DNA of 64,000 bases, taken from NCBI RefSeq assembly GCF_014673215.1, contig NZ_JACWMS010000002.1, forward strand, positions 1,488,001 through 1,552,000. The letters run 5' to 3'. Each line of letters opens with the position of its first letter. Positions within the stretch are counted from its first letter, which is position 1. Under the pieces are notes generated by a model. The model ran no database searches. It was not told the DNA's origin and worked only from the letters and a program-made list of their open reading frames with translations. Positions 53,431 to 61,424 of this stretch are shown here, in pieces. The position numbers were made by a program, and so were the translations under genes. This DNA comes from Gordonia hankookensis (GTDB lineage: Bacteria; Actinomycetota; Actinomycetes; Mycobacteriales; Mycobacteriaceae).

Positions 53431-54042
53431 ATGTACGAGGGACCCATTCAGGACCTGATCGACGAGCTGGCCAAACAACCAGGACTCGGCCCGAAGGGTG
53501 CCCAGCGAATCGCCTTCCACCTGTTGGGCGTGGAGAACAACGAGATCGATCGGCTGATCGCGGCCCTCGGCCGGGTGCGTGACGACGTCACCTTCTGCGC
53601 CGAATGCGGGAACGTGTCAGCGAACCGACTGTGCCGGATCTGTTCGGATGCTCGCCGCGATGCCACCAAGATCTGCGTCGTCGAGGAACCCAAGGATGTG
53701 CATGCCATCGAGCGCACCAAGGAGTTCAACGGCAGGTATCACGTCCTCGGCGGAGCGCTGGACCCGTTGTCGGGAATCGGACCCGATCAGCTGCGGATCC
53801 GCGAACTCCTGCGTCGGCTGGCCAACCAGGAGGACGGTGTCGACGTCAGCGAGGTGATCGTGGCAACCGACCCCAACACCGAGGGTGAGGCCACGGCGAC
53901 CTACCTCCTGCGGATGCTCAAGGACTTCCCGGGGTTGTCGGTGACCCGACTCGCATCGGGGCTCCCGATGGGCGGCGACCTCGAGTTCGCCGATGAGCTG
54001 ACCCTCGGTCGCGCGTTGTCGGGCCGTCGGGCGCTGGCCTGA
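53431..54042 (+). CDS. recR: Recombination mediator RecR
   Basis: The 203-residue protein has N-terminal helix-hairpin-helix [20 protein letters not shown], a zinc finger [17 protein letters not shown] (Cys57, Cys60, Cys69, Cys72), a Toprim domain [41 protein letters not shown], and Walker-like [19 protein letters not shown]. It acts with RecO in RecFOR loading of RecA at gaps. Length and motifs are normal. Confidence 0.96.
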   Translation: MYEGPIQDLIDELAKQPGLGPKGAQRIAFHLLGVENNEIDRLIAALGRVRDDVTFCAECGNVSANRLCRICSDARRDATKICVVEEPKDVHAIERTKEFNGRYHVLGGALDPLSGIGPDQLRIRELLRRLANQEDGVDVSEVIVATDPNTEGEATATYLLRMLKDFPGLSVTRLASGLPMGGDLEFADELTLGRALSGRRALA

Positions 54043-54090
54043 CCGCGAGAACGCGCCCGCCCGCCGGCGCTCGCCACGGCAAGTGATGGA

Positions 54091-54096
54091 TATCCT
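54091..54096 (+). promoter_or_regulatory. -10 box TATCCT of a leaderless gene
   Basis: TATCCT ends 7 nt before the GTG at 54104, supporting that start over ATG 54086. Confidence 0.45.
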
Positions 54097-54103
54097 CGAC
54101 ACC

Positions 54104-54661
54104 GTGGACATCTCCGGCCCGTCGCCCACCGTCGAGGCGCACCTGGACGAGCTGGCCGGTGAGCTCATATCGGGGATCGTCGCGATCGACGGGCCGTCGG
54201 GGGCCGGCAAATCGACGGTCGCCGACGCGCTGGTGGCCCGACTCCGCGAGAGGGGCACCGGTGTCCAACTCATCCGCACCGACGACTTCGCCACGTGGGA
54301 CAATCCGGTCGCCTGGTGGCCGGAGCTGGAAACCGATGTGCTGCATGCCTTCATCCGCCGACACGACTACCACTACCGGCCCCGGGTCTGGCGCGGCGGC
54401 GTTCCCGAGGTGGGGCGTCGGGTGTGGCTCCGATGGGAACCGTTGCTGATCATCGAGGGCGTGTCGTCGGCGCGACGCAGGATCGCCGAGCGGCTCACCT
54501 ACTCGCTCTGGCTCGACGGCGGTCCCGCCGAGGAGCGTTTGGAACGTGCGGTTGCCCGCGACGGCGAGGGATCACGAACCGAGCTGGAACGGTGGCAGCA
54601 GTTCGAGCGTGGCTGGTTCGCGGTCGATCGGACCCGCGATCGATGCCGCGTATTGGACTGA
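54104..54661 (+). CDS. P-loop uridine-kinase-like protein
   Basis: The 185-residue NTPase/kinase has Walker A IVAIDGPSGAGKSTVADALVARL (~24-45), an acidic catalytic residue in LIRTDDFATWDNPVAWWPELETDVLHAF (~57-83) and VEG-like LLIIEGVSSARRRIAERLTYSLWLDGG (~115-140), typical of small actinobacterial uridine-kinase-like proteins. The phosphate acceptor is unknown. GTG 54104 is chosen from the leaderless -10; in-frame ATG 54083/54086 would add seven residues. Confidence 0.8.
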   Translation: MDISGPSPTVEAHLDELAGELISGIVAIDGPSGAGKSTVADALVARLRERGTGVQLIRTDDFATWDNPVAWWPELETDVLHAFIRRHDYHYRPRVWRGGVPEVGRRVWLRWEPLLIIEGVSSARRRIAERLTYSLWLDGGPAEERLERAVARDGEGSRTELERWQQFERGWFAVDRTRDRCRVLD

Positions 54662-54678
54662 ACGCGTCTCGGAGGCGT

Positions 54679-54684
54679 TACCGT
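54679..54684 (+). promoter_or_regulatory. -10 box TACCGT of a leaderless gene (UDG)
   Basis: TACCGT ends 5 nt before the GTG at 54690. Confidence 0.4.
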
Positions 54685-54689
54685 GAGGT

Positions 54690-55403
54690 GTGGGTTATCG
54701 CAGCATCGCGGCGCTCGACGACGAGCTCGTCGAATGTCGCGCGTGCCCACGTCTGGTCGAGTGGCGAGAACAGGTGGCACGCGAGAAGCGAGCGGCGTTT
54801 GTCGATCAGACCTACTGGGGCCGACCGGTTCCCGGCTTCGGGCCCGTCGATGCGCGGGTGATCATCCTCGGGTTGGCGCCGGCCGCGCATGGTGCCAACC
54901 GGACGGGCCGGATGTTCACCGGCGATCAGAGTGGCGATGTCCTGTTCCGTGCCCTGTACGACGTCGGTCTGGCGAACCAGCCGACCGCGGTGTCCGCCCA
55001 CGACGGCATGGAATTGTTCGGGGTGCGGATGACCGCGCCTGTCCGGTGTGCCCCTCCCCAGAACAAACCGACGGTGACCGAGCGGGATCGGTGCGCACAC
55101 TGGCTCGACGCCGAGGTCGACCTGCTGTTGCCCACTCTGCGCTCGGTGGTCGTGCTCGGAGCGTTCGGTTGGCAGTCCGCGTTGCGCGCCTTCGGTGAAC
55201 TCGGCTGGATCGTCGAGCGGCCGAAGCCGAAGTTCGCCCATGGCGCCCGCACGACCATCCGCCGTGGCGACCGTGAACTGGCGATCTTCGGCAGTTTTCA
55301 TGTGAGCCAACACAATACGTTCACCGGTCGGCTGACGCCCGCGATGCTCGTCGACGTGCTGAGTGCCGCAGCCCGTCACGCCGGGCTGACGTCGCGGACG
55401 TGA
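54690..55403 (+). CDS. Type 5 (UdgB-like) uracil-DNA glycosylase
   Basis: The 237-residue family-5 UDG removes uracil and some other deaminated bases. Motif 1 GLAPAAHGANRTGRMFTGD (~57-75) carries the diagnostic Ala-His in place of the usual catalytic Asp; motif 2 is FGSFHVSQHNTFTGRLT (~205-220). Four Cys fit an iron-sulfur cluster (ECRACPRL near 17-20, RCAPPQ and RDRCAHW near 115-130). It has a GTG start with TACCGT 5 nt upstream. It converges on gatD with 25 bp between stops. Confidence 0.92.
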   Translation: MGYRSIAALDDELVECRACPRLVEWREQVAREKRAAFVDQTYWGRPVPGFGPVDARVIILGLAPAAHGANRTGRMFTGDQSGDVLFRALYDVGLANQPTAVSAHDGMELFGVRMTAPVRCAPPQNKPTVTERDRCAHWLDAEVDLLLPTLRSVVVLGAFGWQSALRAFGELGWIVERPKPKFAHGARTTIRRGDRELAIFGSFHVSQHNTFTGRLTPAMLVDVLSAAARHAGLTSRT

Positions 55404-55428
55404 CCGGGCATCGACGCCGCCGGGGTGC

Positions 55429-56151
55429 TCAGCCGCGCCGGCCGACGGCCAGCCGTTCCTTCCGCAGCCGCTCGACCTCCGGAAGATACAGTGGTGCCAG
55501 GGAATCGGAGCCTGTCGCGCGGGCCAGCAGGTAGTCGGCCAGCTCGGGATTGCGCGCCAACGCCGGACCGTGCATGTAGGTGCCCAGCACCGATCCCTGG
55601 ATGACGCCCTCGGTACCGTCGCCGACACCATTGCCGACACCGCTGCGGACACGCGCCAGAGGCCTCGCATCGCTTCCGAGAGTTGTTCCGCCCCGGTGAT
55701 TCTCGAACCCGGTGAGCGGAGCTGTCAGTCCGTCGACGGCGGGGGCGGTGATCAGTTCGCCGATGCTGCGCTCGGCCTGTGGTGCGGTCGTGAGGTCGAA
55801 GAGGGAGATCCCGTCGACCCGCTCGCCTGCCGACGTCTCGTACCAGTGTCCGAGGACCTGGATCGCCGCGCAGATGGCCAGAACGGGGCGACCTGCGGCC
55901 GCGGCGCGTTGCAGGCCGGGATAGCGCGTCAGATGGCGGGTGGCCAGACGCTGCGCGTAGTCTTCTGCGCCGCCGAGGGCATAGACGTCGAGGGAGTCGG
56001 GCACCTCGTCGTCGAGGGTGATCTGGATGATCTCGGCGTCGATACCGCGCATGCGTGCCCGCTGCTTGAGCACCAGCGCGTTGCCGCCGTCGCCGTAGGT
56101 TCCCATCACGTCGGGCAGGACGAGTCCGATTCGGAGGGTCGATTCGCTCAT
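55429..56151 (-). CDS. gatD: Lipid II isoglutaminyl synthase, glutaminase subunit GatD
   Basis: The 240-residue class I glutamine amidotransferase-like protein of the CobB/CobQ type has YGDGGNALVLKQRARMRGIDAEI at the N-terminus, YALGGAEDYAQRLA, nucleophile Cys in PVLAICAAIQVLGHWYET (~94) and catalytic His in VLGTYMHGPALARNPELAD (~190). It supplies ammonia to MurT for amidation of lipid II D-glutamate. The start overlaps the murT stop (ATGA, 56148-56151), coupling the two subunits. Confidence 0.93.
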   Translation of the reverse strand: MSESTLRIGLVLPDVMGTYGDGGNALVLKQRARMRGIDAEIIQITLDDEVPDSLDVYALGGAEDYAQRLATRHLTRYPGLQRAAAAGRPVLAICAAIQVLGHWYETSAGERVDGISLFDLTTAPQAERSIGELITAPAVDGLTAPLTGFENHRGGTTLGSDARPLARVRSGVGNGVGDGTEGVIQGSVLGTYMHGPALARNPELADYLLARATGSDSLAPLYLPEVERLRKERLAVGRRG

Positions 56152-57434
56152 TGATCCGCGCCCTTCTGTAGGTCGGACCCCCGTGCGCGTTCGGCGCGAT
56201 CCAGTGCGACGCCGAGGTCGCGGAACGCCGTGTAATTTGCCAGCACCTCGACGCGACCCGGCGGACACGACGCGATCGCCTTCATCGGGTCGGGGATGGT
56301 GGTGTGCTCGGCGCCGGCATAGAGGAGCCGTACCGACAGGTCCGCGGCCCGTTCTCCCGCCGCGACCACCTGCATCGTCTCGAACGCCTCGAAGCGCACG
56401 TCCCACAGCCAGGACAGATCTTCGCCGTCGGGGACCTGCCCGTTGACCGCGATCACGAGTCCGTCGGCGTCCTGGTCGATCATCGACAGGGCCTCCTGCC
56501 ATCCGGCCGGGTTCTTGGCCAACAGGGTCCGGACGGAGTGATTGCCGATCTGATGGATGCCATAGCGGCCGGCGACCTCTCCGACGGTGCCGACCGCGGC
56601 CACTGCCTTCGCCGGATCGGCGCCCATCGCCACGGCCGCTGCGACTGCCTGCGCGGCGTTGCCACGGTTGGCCCGACCGGGCACCGACAGTGTCATCGGG
56701 GCCACGAAACCGTCTGCGCCATAGATGTTCTCGTCATCGAACCACCATTGCGGGGATGGCCTCCGGAACTGGTCGTCGCCGCTGGAGTACCAGTCGTCGC
56801 CGTTGCGGACGATGGGTTCGCCGGTGCGCGGGCAGCTCACGGAGTCGCCGACCCAGCCGGCACCGGCCGCCACCCAGATGACCTTCGGTGCGTCGAATGC
56901 GGCCGAGGTGATCAGGACGTCGTCACAGTTGGCGACGACAGTTGTCGATGGGTGCCGTGCGATGCCGTCGCGCAGTCGGCGTTCGATCATGTTGATCTCG
57001 CCGACCCGATCGAGCTGATCACGGGAGAGGTTCAGCATCACAAGGACTTCGGGATCGACGGCATCGCTGACGTGCGGTACGTGGAGCTCGTCGACCTCGA
57101 GCGCGCAGATGGTCGCCGGGCGGTGCAGGGTGAGTGTCGCGATGATCCCCGCGTCCATGTTGGCGCCGTCGGCCTGGGTGGCGACCTCGCCGAGTTCGGA
57201 CAGTGCGGCGGCAGTCATCCGCGTGGTGGTCGACTTGCCGTTGGTGCCGGTCACCAGCGCGGTACGTTTGCCCGCGGCAAGGCGTCCCATGATGTTCGGA
57301 TCGATCTTGGCGGCCACCAGACCGCCGATCATCGAGCCCTTGCCGCGGCCTGCGGTTCGTGACGCCCAGCGTGCCGCGGATGCGGCGGCCAGTGCGACGT
57401 TGGTGCGCATCGGTGTTCTCACGCGGTCGGGCAT
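56148..57434 (-). CDS. murT: Lipid II isoglutaminyl synthase, Mur-ligase-like subunit MurT
   Basis: The 428-residue protein has ATP-binding P-loop TALVTGTNGKSTTTRM (~60-75), the Mur-ligase central domain (ALEVDELHVPHVSDAVDPEVLVMLNLSRDQLDRVGEI) and a C-terminal DUF1727 domain (WDVRFEAFETMQVVAAGERAADLSVRLLYAG). The region where Gram-positive MurT proteins carry a four-Cys zinc ribbon reads SCPRTGEPIVRNGDDWYSSG, with a single Cys, so the ribbon seems degenerate. With GatD it amidates the D-Glu of lipid II at the membrane. Confidence 0.93.
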   Translation of the reverse strand: MPDRVRTPMRTNVALAAASAARWASRTAGRGKGSMIGGLVAAKIDPNIMGRLAAGKRTALVTGTNGKSTTTRMTAAALSELGEVATQADGANMDAGIIATLTLHRPATICALEVDELHVPHVSDAVDPEVLVMLNLSRDQLDRVGEINMIERRLRDGIARHPSTTVVANCDDVLITSAAFDAPKVIWVAAGAGWVGDSVSCPRTGEPIVRNGDDWYSSGDDQFRRPSPQWWFDDENIYGADGFVAPMTLSVPGRANRGNAAQAVAAAVAMGADPAKAVAAVGTVGEVAGRYGIHQIGNHSVRTLLAKNPAGWQEALSMIDQDADGLVIAVNGQVPDGEDLSWLWDVRFEAFETMQVVAAGERAADLSVRLLYAGAEHTTIPDPMKAIASCPPGRVEVLANYTAFRDLGVALDRAERARGSDLQKGADQ

Positions 57435-57486
57435 GGCATCGAGTCTGACACAAGCCGTGACGGGCAGTACGACGGTGCGCCGGGGG

Positions 57487-57492
57487 TACGCT
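57487..57492 (+). promoter_or_regulatory. -10 box TACGCT of a leaderless gene (lipase)
   Basis: TACGCT ends 7 nt before the GTG at 57500. Confidence 0.5.
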
Positions 57493-57499
57493 CACGATC

Positions 57500-58558
57500 G
57501 TGAGTCAGGCCACAGCGATGTCGCTCCCGTTCCCCGCCCGTGTCCAGCGGGCATTGATGCGCGCAACCGGTCATGCTTCGCCCGCACTGTTGCGCTTCGC
57601 GGGTCGATGGGGCCGCGTCAACGCGGACGGGGACAGGCTGGCGCCGGAGATGGCGTTGACCGGCTGGCTGGCCGCGCACCTGCCGGCCTTCGCATTGGCC
57701 GGGAAGTCGGTCGAGCGGGCGCGTGCCGATGTGCGCGGCAATGCATCGACCATGGCCGAGAAGCTGCCTCCGATGGCGGTTGAGGAAGATCTGATCATCG
57801 ACGGACCGGGCGGCCCGATCCCGGCGACGCGGTACCGGGCAAAGGTCGACTCGGTCGGCATCGTCGTCTTCTTTCACGGCGGAGGCTGGGTGGAGGGCGA
57901 CCGGGTCAGCCACGACAACCTGGTCCGCCGGCTGGCGCTGTCCACCGGTGCCGACGTCCTCTCGGTGGACTACCGGCTCGCACCCGAGCATCGATTTCCC
58001 GCTGCGGTCGACGATGCACTCGCGGCGTGGCGGTTCGCGGTCACGAAGGCCCCGGACTGGGGTGTGCCGAGCGATCACATCGCCGTCGCCGGGGACAGTG
58101 CCGGAGGCAACCTCGCCGCGGTGGTCTCCCAGCAGGTCCGCGACGACGCTGTCACGCCATGCCTGCAGATGTTGATCTACCCGGTCACCGATGCGTCCAC
58201 GAAACGGCAGTCGCGTCGTGAGTTCGCCACCGGGTTGTACCTCACCGATGAGCACATGGACTGGTTCCTCGACAACTACGTCCCCGACGTCGATCAGCGC
58301 ACCGATCCGCGGGTCTCGCCGCTACTGGCCGACGACCTGTCCGGGCTCTCGCCCGCGTACGTGATCGTCGCGGGCTTCGACCCGCTTCGCGACGAGGGCA
58401 TCGCCTACGCCGACCGACTGAAGGCGGCGGGCGTCCCGGTGACCCTCGACCGGGCAGGCAGTCTCATACACGCGTTCGCGAACATGACGCTGATCAGTCC
58501 GGATGCCCGTGCCGCCGTCGACCGGATCGGGGCCGCTCTGGCCGAGTCGCTGCGCTGA
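57500..58558 (+). CDS. HSL-family alpha/beta hydrolase (Lip-type esterase)
   Basis: The 352-residue hormone-sensitive-lipase family esterase has oxyanion motif VVFFHGGGWVEGD (~120-132), DYRLAPEHRFPAAVDDALAAW (~155-175), nucleophile Ser in VAGDSAGGNLAAVV (~197), Asp in AGFDPLRDEG and His in SLIHAFANM. It is probably an ester hydrolase on short or medium acyl chains, as with mycobacterial LipH/LipI-like enzymes. It has a GTG start with a leaderless -10. Its last 237 bp are overlapped antisense by the tail of the EamA frame. Confidence 0.9.
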   Translation: MSQATAMSLPFPARVQRALMRATGHASPALLRFAGRWGRVNADGDRLAPEMALTGWLAAHLPAFALAGKSVERARADVRGNASTMAEKLPPMAVEEDLIIDGPGGPIPATRYRAKVDSVGIVVFFHGGGWVEGDRVSHDNLVRRLALSTGADVLSVDYRLAPEHRFPAAVDDALAAWRFAVTKAPDWGVPSDHIAVAGDSAGGNLAAVVSQQVRDDAVTPCLQMLIYPVTDASTKRQSRREFATGLYLTDEHMDWFLDNYVPDVDQRTDPRVSPLLADDLSGLSPAYVIVAGFDPLRDEGIAYADRLKAAGVPVTLDRAGSLIHAFANMTLISPDARAAVDRIGAALAESLR

Positions 58559-59497
58559 GGGTTCTGCCGCCGGCGCCGCCGGGTTCGCCATCGGCGATGC
58601 GAGGAGGCCCGCGGCGCATCCGCCGATCACGGTCACCGCACCGATGATCTCGACGACGGTGGGTGTCTCGCCCAGGAACAGCCATGCCGCGGTGATCCCG
58701 ACGACGGGCACCAGCAGCGACAGTGGGGCGACACGGCTCGCCGGATACCGCGACATGAGGTGCGTCCACAGTCCCGATCCCACGACCGTGCCGAGGACGA
58801 CCGTGTAGGCGAGTCCGGCGAGTGCGAGCAGCCCGCTGTGCGAACCGAGGGTGGTCATCGACTCGATACCGGCGGTCGGGCCGTCGAATACCAGGCTCAT
58901 CAGGAAGAACGGGATCGGTGGGACGACCGACATCCAGAGGGTCATGCGCAGTGGGTCATCAGGTCGCGCGCCGGGAGCGGGCGCCCGCTGTTGTGCGAGC
59001 CTCGATCCGATGTTGCCGAACGCCCAGCCGAGGCCGCCCAGCACGGTCAGGAGCATGGGGACGATCGCGGCGACGCCCAGCGAACTGTGCACGGAGCGGT
59101 CGATGCCGATGACGATGATCCCCGCGACCGCCACCGCGATGCCGATGACCTGCAGCAAGCTCATCCGTTCCCGCAAGAACAGGACACCGAGGAGCACTGT
59201 GAAAGGCGCGGAGGTCTGCAGGACCAGCGACGCCAGGCCGGTCGGCATCCCCATGTTCATCGCCACGAACAGGAAGGCGAACTGCAGGATGCCGAAGCCG
59301 ACGGCGTAGAGGAGGAACCATCTCACCCGGACCGTGGGGAATCGTACGAACAGCACGACCGGTACGGCCATCACCGCGAAGCGCAGTGCGGCGCAGAAGA
59401 AGGGCGGGAAGTGGCTGAGGCTGAGGTGGATCGCGATGAAGTTCACTCCCCACAGCACGATCACGCCGAGCCCGAGGAGCCGATCGCGACTTGTCAT
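58322..59497 (-). CDS. EamA/DMT-family transporter with run-on C-terminal tail
   Basis: The protein has ten predicted TM helices in two EamA repeats (VIVLWGVNFIAIHLSLSHFPPFFCAALRF; SLVLQTSAPFTVLLGVLFLRERMSLLQVIGIAVAVAGIIVIG; SLLVPVVGITAAWLFLGETPTVVEIIGAVTVIGGCAAGLLAS). This is a drug/metabolite exporter fold with unknown substrate. The conserved part ends near 58565; the frame then continues ~80 hydrophilic residues antisense to the lipase before a stop. ATG 59497 (MTSRDRL) is used; ATG 59506 and TTG 59533 are alternatives. A 17-bp palindrome lies 58 bp upstream. Confidence 0.85.
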   Translation of the reverse strand: MTSRDRLLGLGVIVLWGVNFIAIHLSLSHFPPFFCAALRFAVMAVPVVLFVRFPTVRVRWFLLYAVGFGILQFAFLFVAMNMGMPTGLASLVLQTSAPFTVLLGVLFLRERMSLLQVIGIAVAVAGIIVIGIDRSVHSSLGVAAIVPMLLTVLGGLGWAFGNIGSRLAQQRAPAPGARPDDPLRMTLWMSVVPPIPFFLMSLVFDGPTAGIESMTTLGSHSGLLALAGLAYTVVLGTVVGSGLWTHLMSRYPASRVAPLSLLVPVVGITAAWLFLGETPTVVEIIGAVTVIGGCAAGLLASPMANPAAPAAEPSAQRLGQSGPDPVDGGTGIRTDQRHVRERVYETACPVEGHRDARRLQSVGVGDALVAKRVEARDDHVRGREPGQVVGQ

Positions 59498-60605
59498 GAC
59501 GACCATCGTGCTGGCGACCTTCGTCCAGGACAATCGAAATAAATCGCATCAACGGTGTAGCTGAGCTACACGAATACCGGGAAAGCCAGCGCCAACCGAG
59601 TTCCGGCGCGACGTGCGTGAGGATTGCCTCGATCACGTGCGCGTTGTATTCGACGCCGAGTTGATTCGGCACGGTCAACAGCAGGGTGTCGGCGGCGGCG
59701 ATGGCCTCGTCCTCACGGAGCTGCTCGATCAGCTTGTCCGGCTCATCGGCATAGCTCCGCCCGAACCGGGCGACCGTGTTGTCGATGACGCCGACCTGAT
59801 CGTCCTGGATGCCGCCCCGACCGAAATAGGCCCGGTCACGGTCGTCGATGAGCGCGAAGATGCTGCGGCTCACCGACACTCGCGGCTCGCGGGAGTGACC
59901 TGCCGCGGCCCAGGCGTCGCGGAATCGCTGGATCTGTTCGGCCTGCAGCTTGTGGAACCCGACGCCGGTGTCCTCGGTCAGCAATGTGGAACTCATCAGG
60001 TTCATTCCCTGCTGCGCCGTCCATTCCGCGGTCGCGCGGGACCCGGCGCCCCACCAGATCCGGTCCCGGAGACCAGGGGACTGCGGTTCGATGGGTAGCA
60101 GTCCGGGCGGATTCGGGAACATCGGCCGCGGATTGGGTTGTGCGAATCCGCTGCCGCCGATGACCTCGAGGAAGACGTCGGCATGCTTTCTGGCCATCTC
60201 CGCGTCCGACGAATCCTCCTGTGGCACATAGCCGAAGTACTTGTATCCCTCGATGACCTGTTCCGGGGATCCACGGCTGATACCGAGTTGCAGTCGGCCG
60301 CCGGCGATGAGATCGGCGGCCGCCGCGTCCTCGGCCATGTACAGGGGGTTCTCGTAGCGCATGTCGATGACGCCGGTGCCGAGCTCGATGGTCCGGGTCT
60401 TGGCGCCCGCGGCGGCCAGTAGCGGGAACGGCGACGCCAGCTGCCGGGCGAAATGATGCACCCGGAAGTAGGCGCCGTCTGCGCCGAGTTCCTCGGCGGC
60501 GACGGCCAGTTCGATGGACTGCAGCAGGGCATCGGAGCCGGAGCGGACCTGCGAGCCCGGCGAGTCCGACCAATGGCCGAACGACAGGAAACCGATCTTC
60601 TTCAT
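58959..60605 (-). CDS. LLM-class flavin-dependent oxidoreductase, run-on frame
   Basis: Luciferase-like monooxygenase motifs fill the first ~345 residues (60605 to about 59570): HWSDSPGSQVRSGSDALLQSIELAVAAEELGADGAYFRVHHFARQ, GTGVIDMRYENPLYMAEDAAAADLIAGGRLQLGISRGSPEQ and IWWGAGSRATAEWTAQQGMNLMSSTLL. The family is normally 340-370 residues long and this one should end just after LTHVAPELGWR, but no stop occurs there and the frame stays open to 58959, overlapping the EamA gene in another frame by more than 500 bp. Either a stop was lost or a frameshift exists near 59570-59590, since both other frames stop within 40 bp. The functional protein is the N-terminal part. Confidence 0.75.
   Translation of the reverse strand: MKKIGFLSFGHWSDSPGSQVRSGSDALLQSIELAVAAEELGADGAYFRVHHFARQLASPFPLLAAAGAKTRTIELGTGVIDMRYENPLYMAEDAAAADLIAGGRLQLGISRGSPEQVIEGYKYFGYVPQEDSSDAEMARKHADVFLEVIGGSGFAQPNPRPMFPNPPGLLPIEPQSPGLRDRIWWGAGSRATAEWTAQQGMNLMSSTLLTEDTGVGFHKLQAEQIQRFRDAWAAAGHSREPRVSVSRSIFALIDDRDRAYFGRGGIQDDQVGVIDNTVARFGRSYADEPDKLIEQLREDEAIAAADTLLLTVPNQLGVEYNAHVIEAILTHVAPELGWRWLSRYSCSSATPLMRFISIVLDEGRQHDGRHDKSRSAPRARRDRAVGSELHRDPPQPQPLPALLLRRTALRGDGRTGRAVRTIPHGPGEMVPPLRRRLRHPAVRLPVRGDEHGDADRPGVAGPADLRAFHSAPRCPVLAGTDELAAGHRHRGGGRGDHRHRHRPLRAQFAGRRRDRPHAPDRAGRPRLGVRQHRIEARTTAGARSRRAT
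59555..59571. promoter_or_regulatory. 17-bp perfect palindrome (operator-like) upstream of the EamA gene
   Basis: GTGTAGCTGAGCTACAC has 8-bp arms around one base and is followed toward the EamA start by an AT-rich stretch unusual for this genome. It lies at the expected 3' end of the upstream LLM gene. A repressor site is the likely reading; the regulator is unknown. Confidence 0.5.
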
Positions 60606-60669
60606 GGTGGGTAAAGGGTAATGGGGACCGGTTGATTCCCGTTCGGGTCTCGATGCAGGCGGACAGGCG

Positions 60670-61305
60670 TCACACCAGGGCGGTGCTGCCCTCGACAGCG
60701 GAGCTCACCAGGTTGTTCTTGGTCAGGGCGCTGCCCGAGTCGAGCGCCGTGCGCCAGTCCGCGGTGGTCGCGACAGCGGCGAAGTTCGACTGCAACAGCA
60801 CCATCAGAGTCCGGTGCAGATCTTCCGCGGACACCGTCCCGGCCTCGTTGGCGAGATGGATCGTGCCGGTCGCGTCGGAGAGGATCTCGCTGGCCAGTCC
60901 GAGCCCCTCGGCCTCGACGGCGGTCGCGATGTCGCAGTTGTTGGCCATGAACCCGACGATGGTGATGGTGTCGACGTCGTGTCCGGCGAGCCAGTCGGCG
61001 ACGTCGGTGCCGGCGAACACCGATCCGAACTGCTTGCGCACGTGCCTGGCCGAAGCCGGCGCCGCCTCGACGATCGAAGGGTGCAGTTGCCAACCCGGTG
61101 TTCCTTCGGCGAAGACCGGCGTCCCATCGGGATAGGTGTGTTGTACGACGACGATCGGGATGCCCGCCGACGTCGCGGCGTCGATGGCGGTCACGATGTT
61201 CGCCAGCGCGTCGTCGCGGGATGGGTACTGGATCTGCAGGGGTCCGTCGAAGTACTCCTGCTGGACGTCGACGACGATCAGGGCGCGGCGCGGTGTGGCG
61301 GTCAT
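60670..61305 (-). CDS. Isochorismatase-family cysteine hydrolase
   Basis: The 211-residue cysteine hydrolase has catalytic Asp in ALIVVDVQQEYFDG (~10-20), Lys in RHVRKQFGSVFAGTDVADWL (~100) and a conserved VGFMANNCDIATAVEAEGLG block in which the expected catalytic Cys (GxxTxxCV pattern) is NNCDIAT at ~133. The substrate is unknown (nicotinamide- or isochorismate-like). ATG 61305 follows GAGGAG at 7 nt. It is divergent from a GlxA-type regulator, 119 bp apart, a common pairing. Confidence 0.88.
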   Translation of the reverse strand: MTATPRRALIVVDVQQEYFDGPLQIQYPSRDDALANIVTAIDAATSAGIPIVVVQHTYPDGTPVFAEGTPGWQLHPSIVEAAPASARHVRKQFGSVFAGTDVADWLAGHDVDTITIVGFMANNCDIATAVEAEGLGLASEILSDATGTIHLANEAGTVSAEDLHRTLMVLLQSNFAAVATTADWRTALDSGSALTKNNLVSSAVEGSTALV

Positions 61306-61424
61306 GGTCACTCTCCTCGTGGGTGCCGAACGGGTATGGCCAAGCCTGCTGCGATGTGGTTCCGTTGGGGAGTGGCCCACATGCACACTTTCGATGAAAT
61401 CGGGCCACATCCCGTCGGTAGAGG

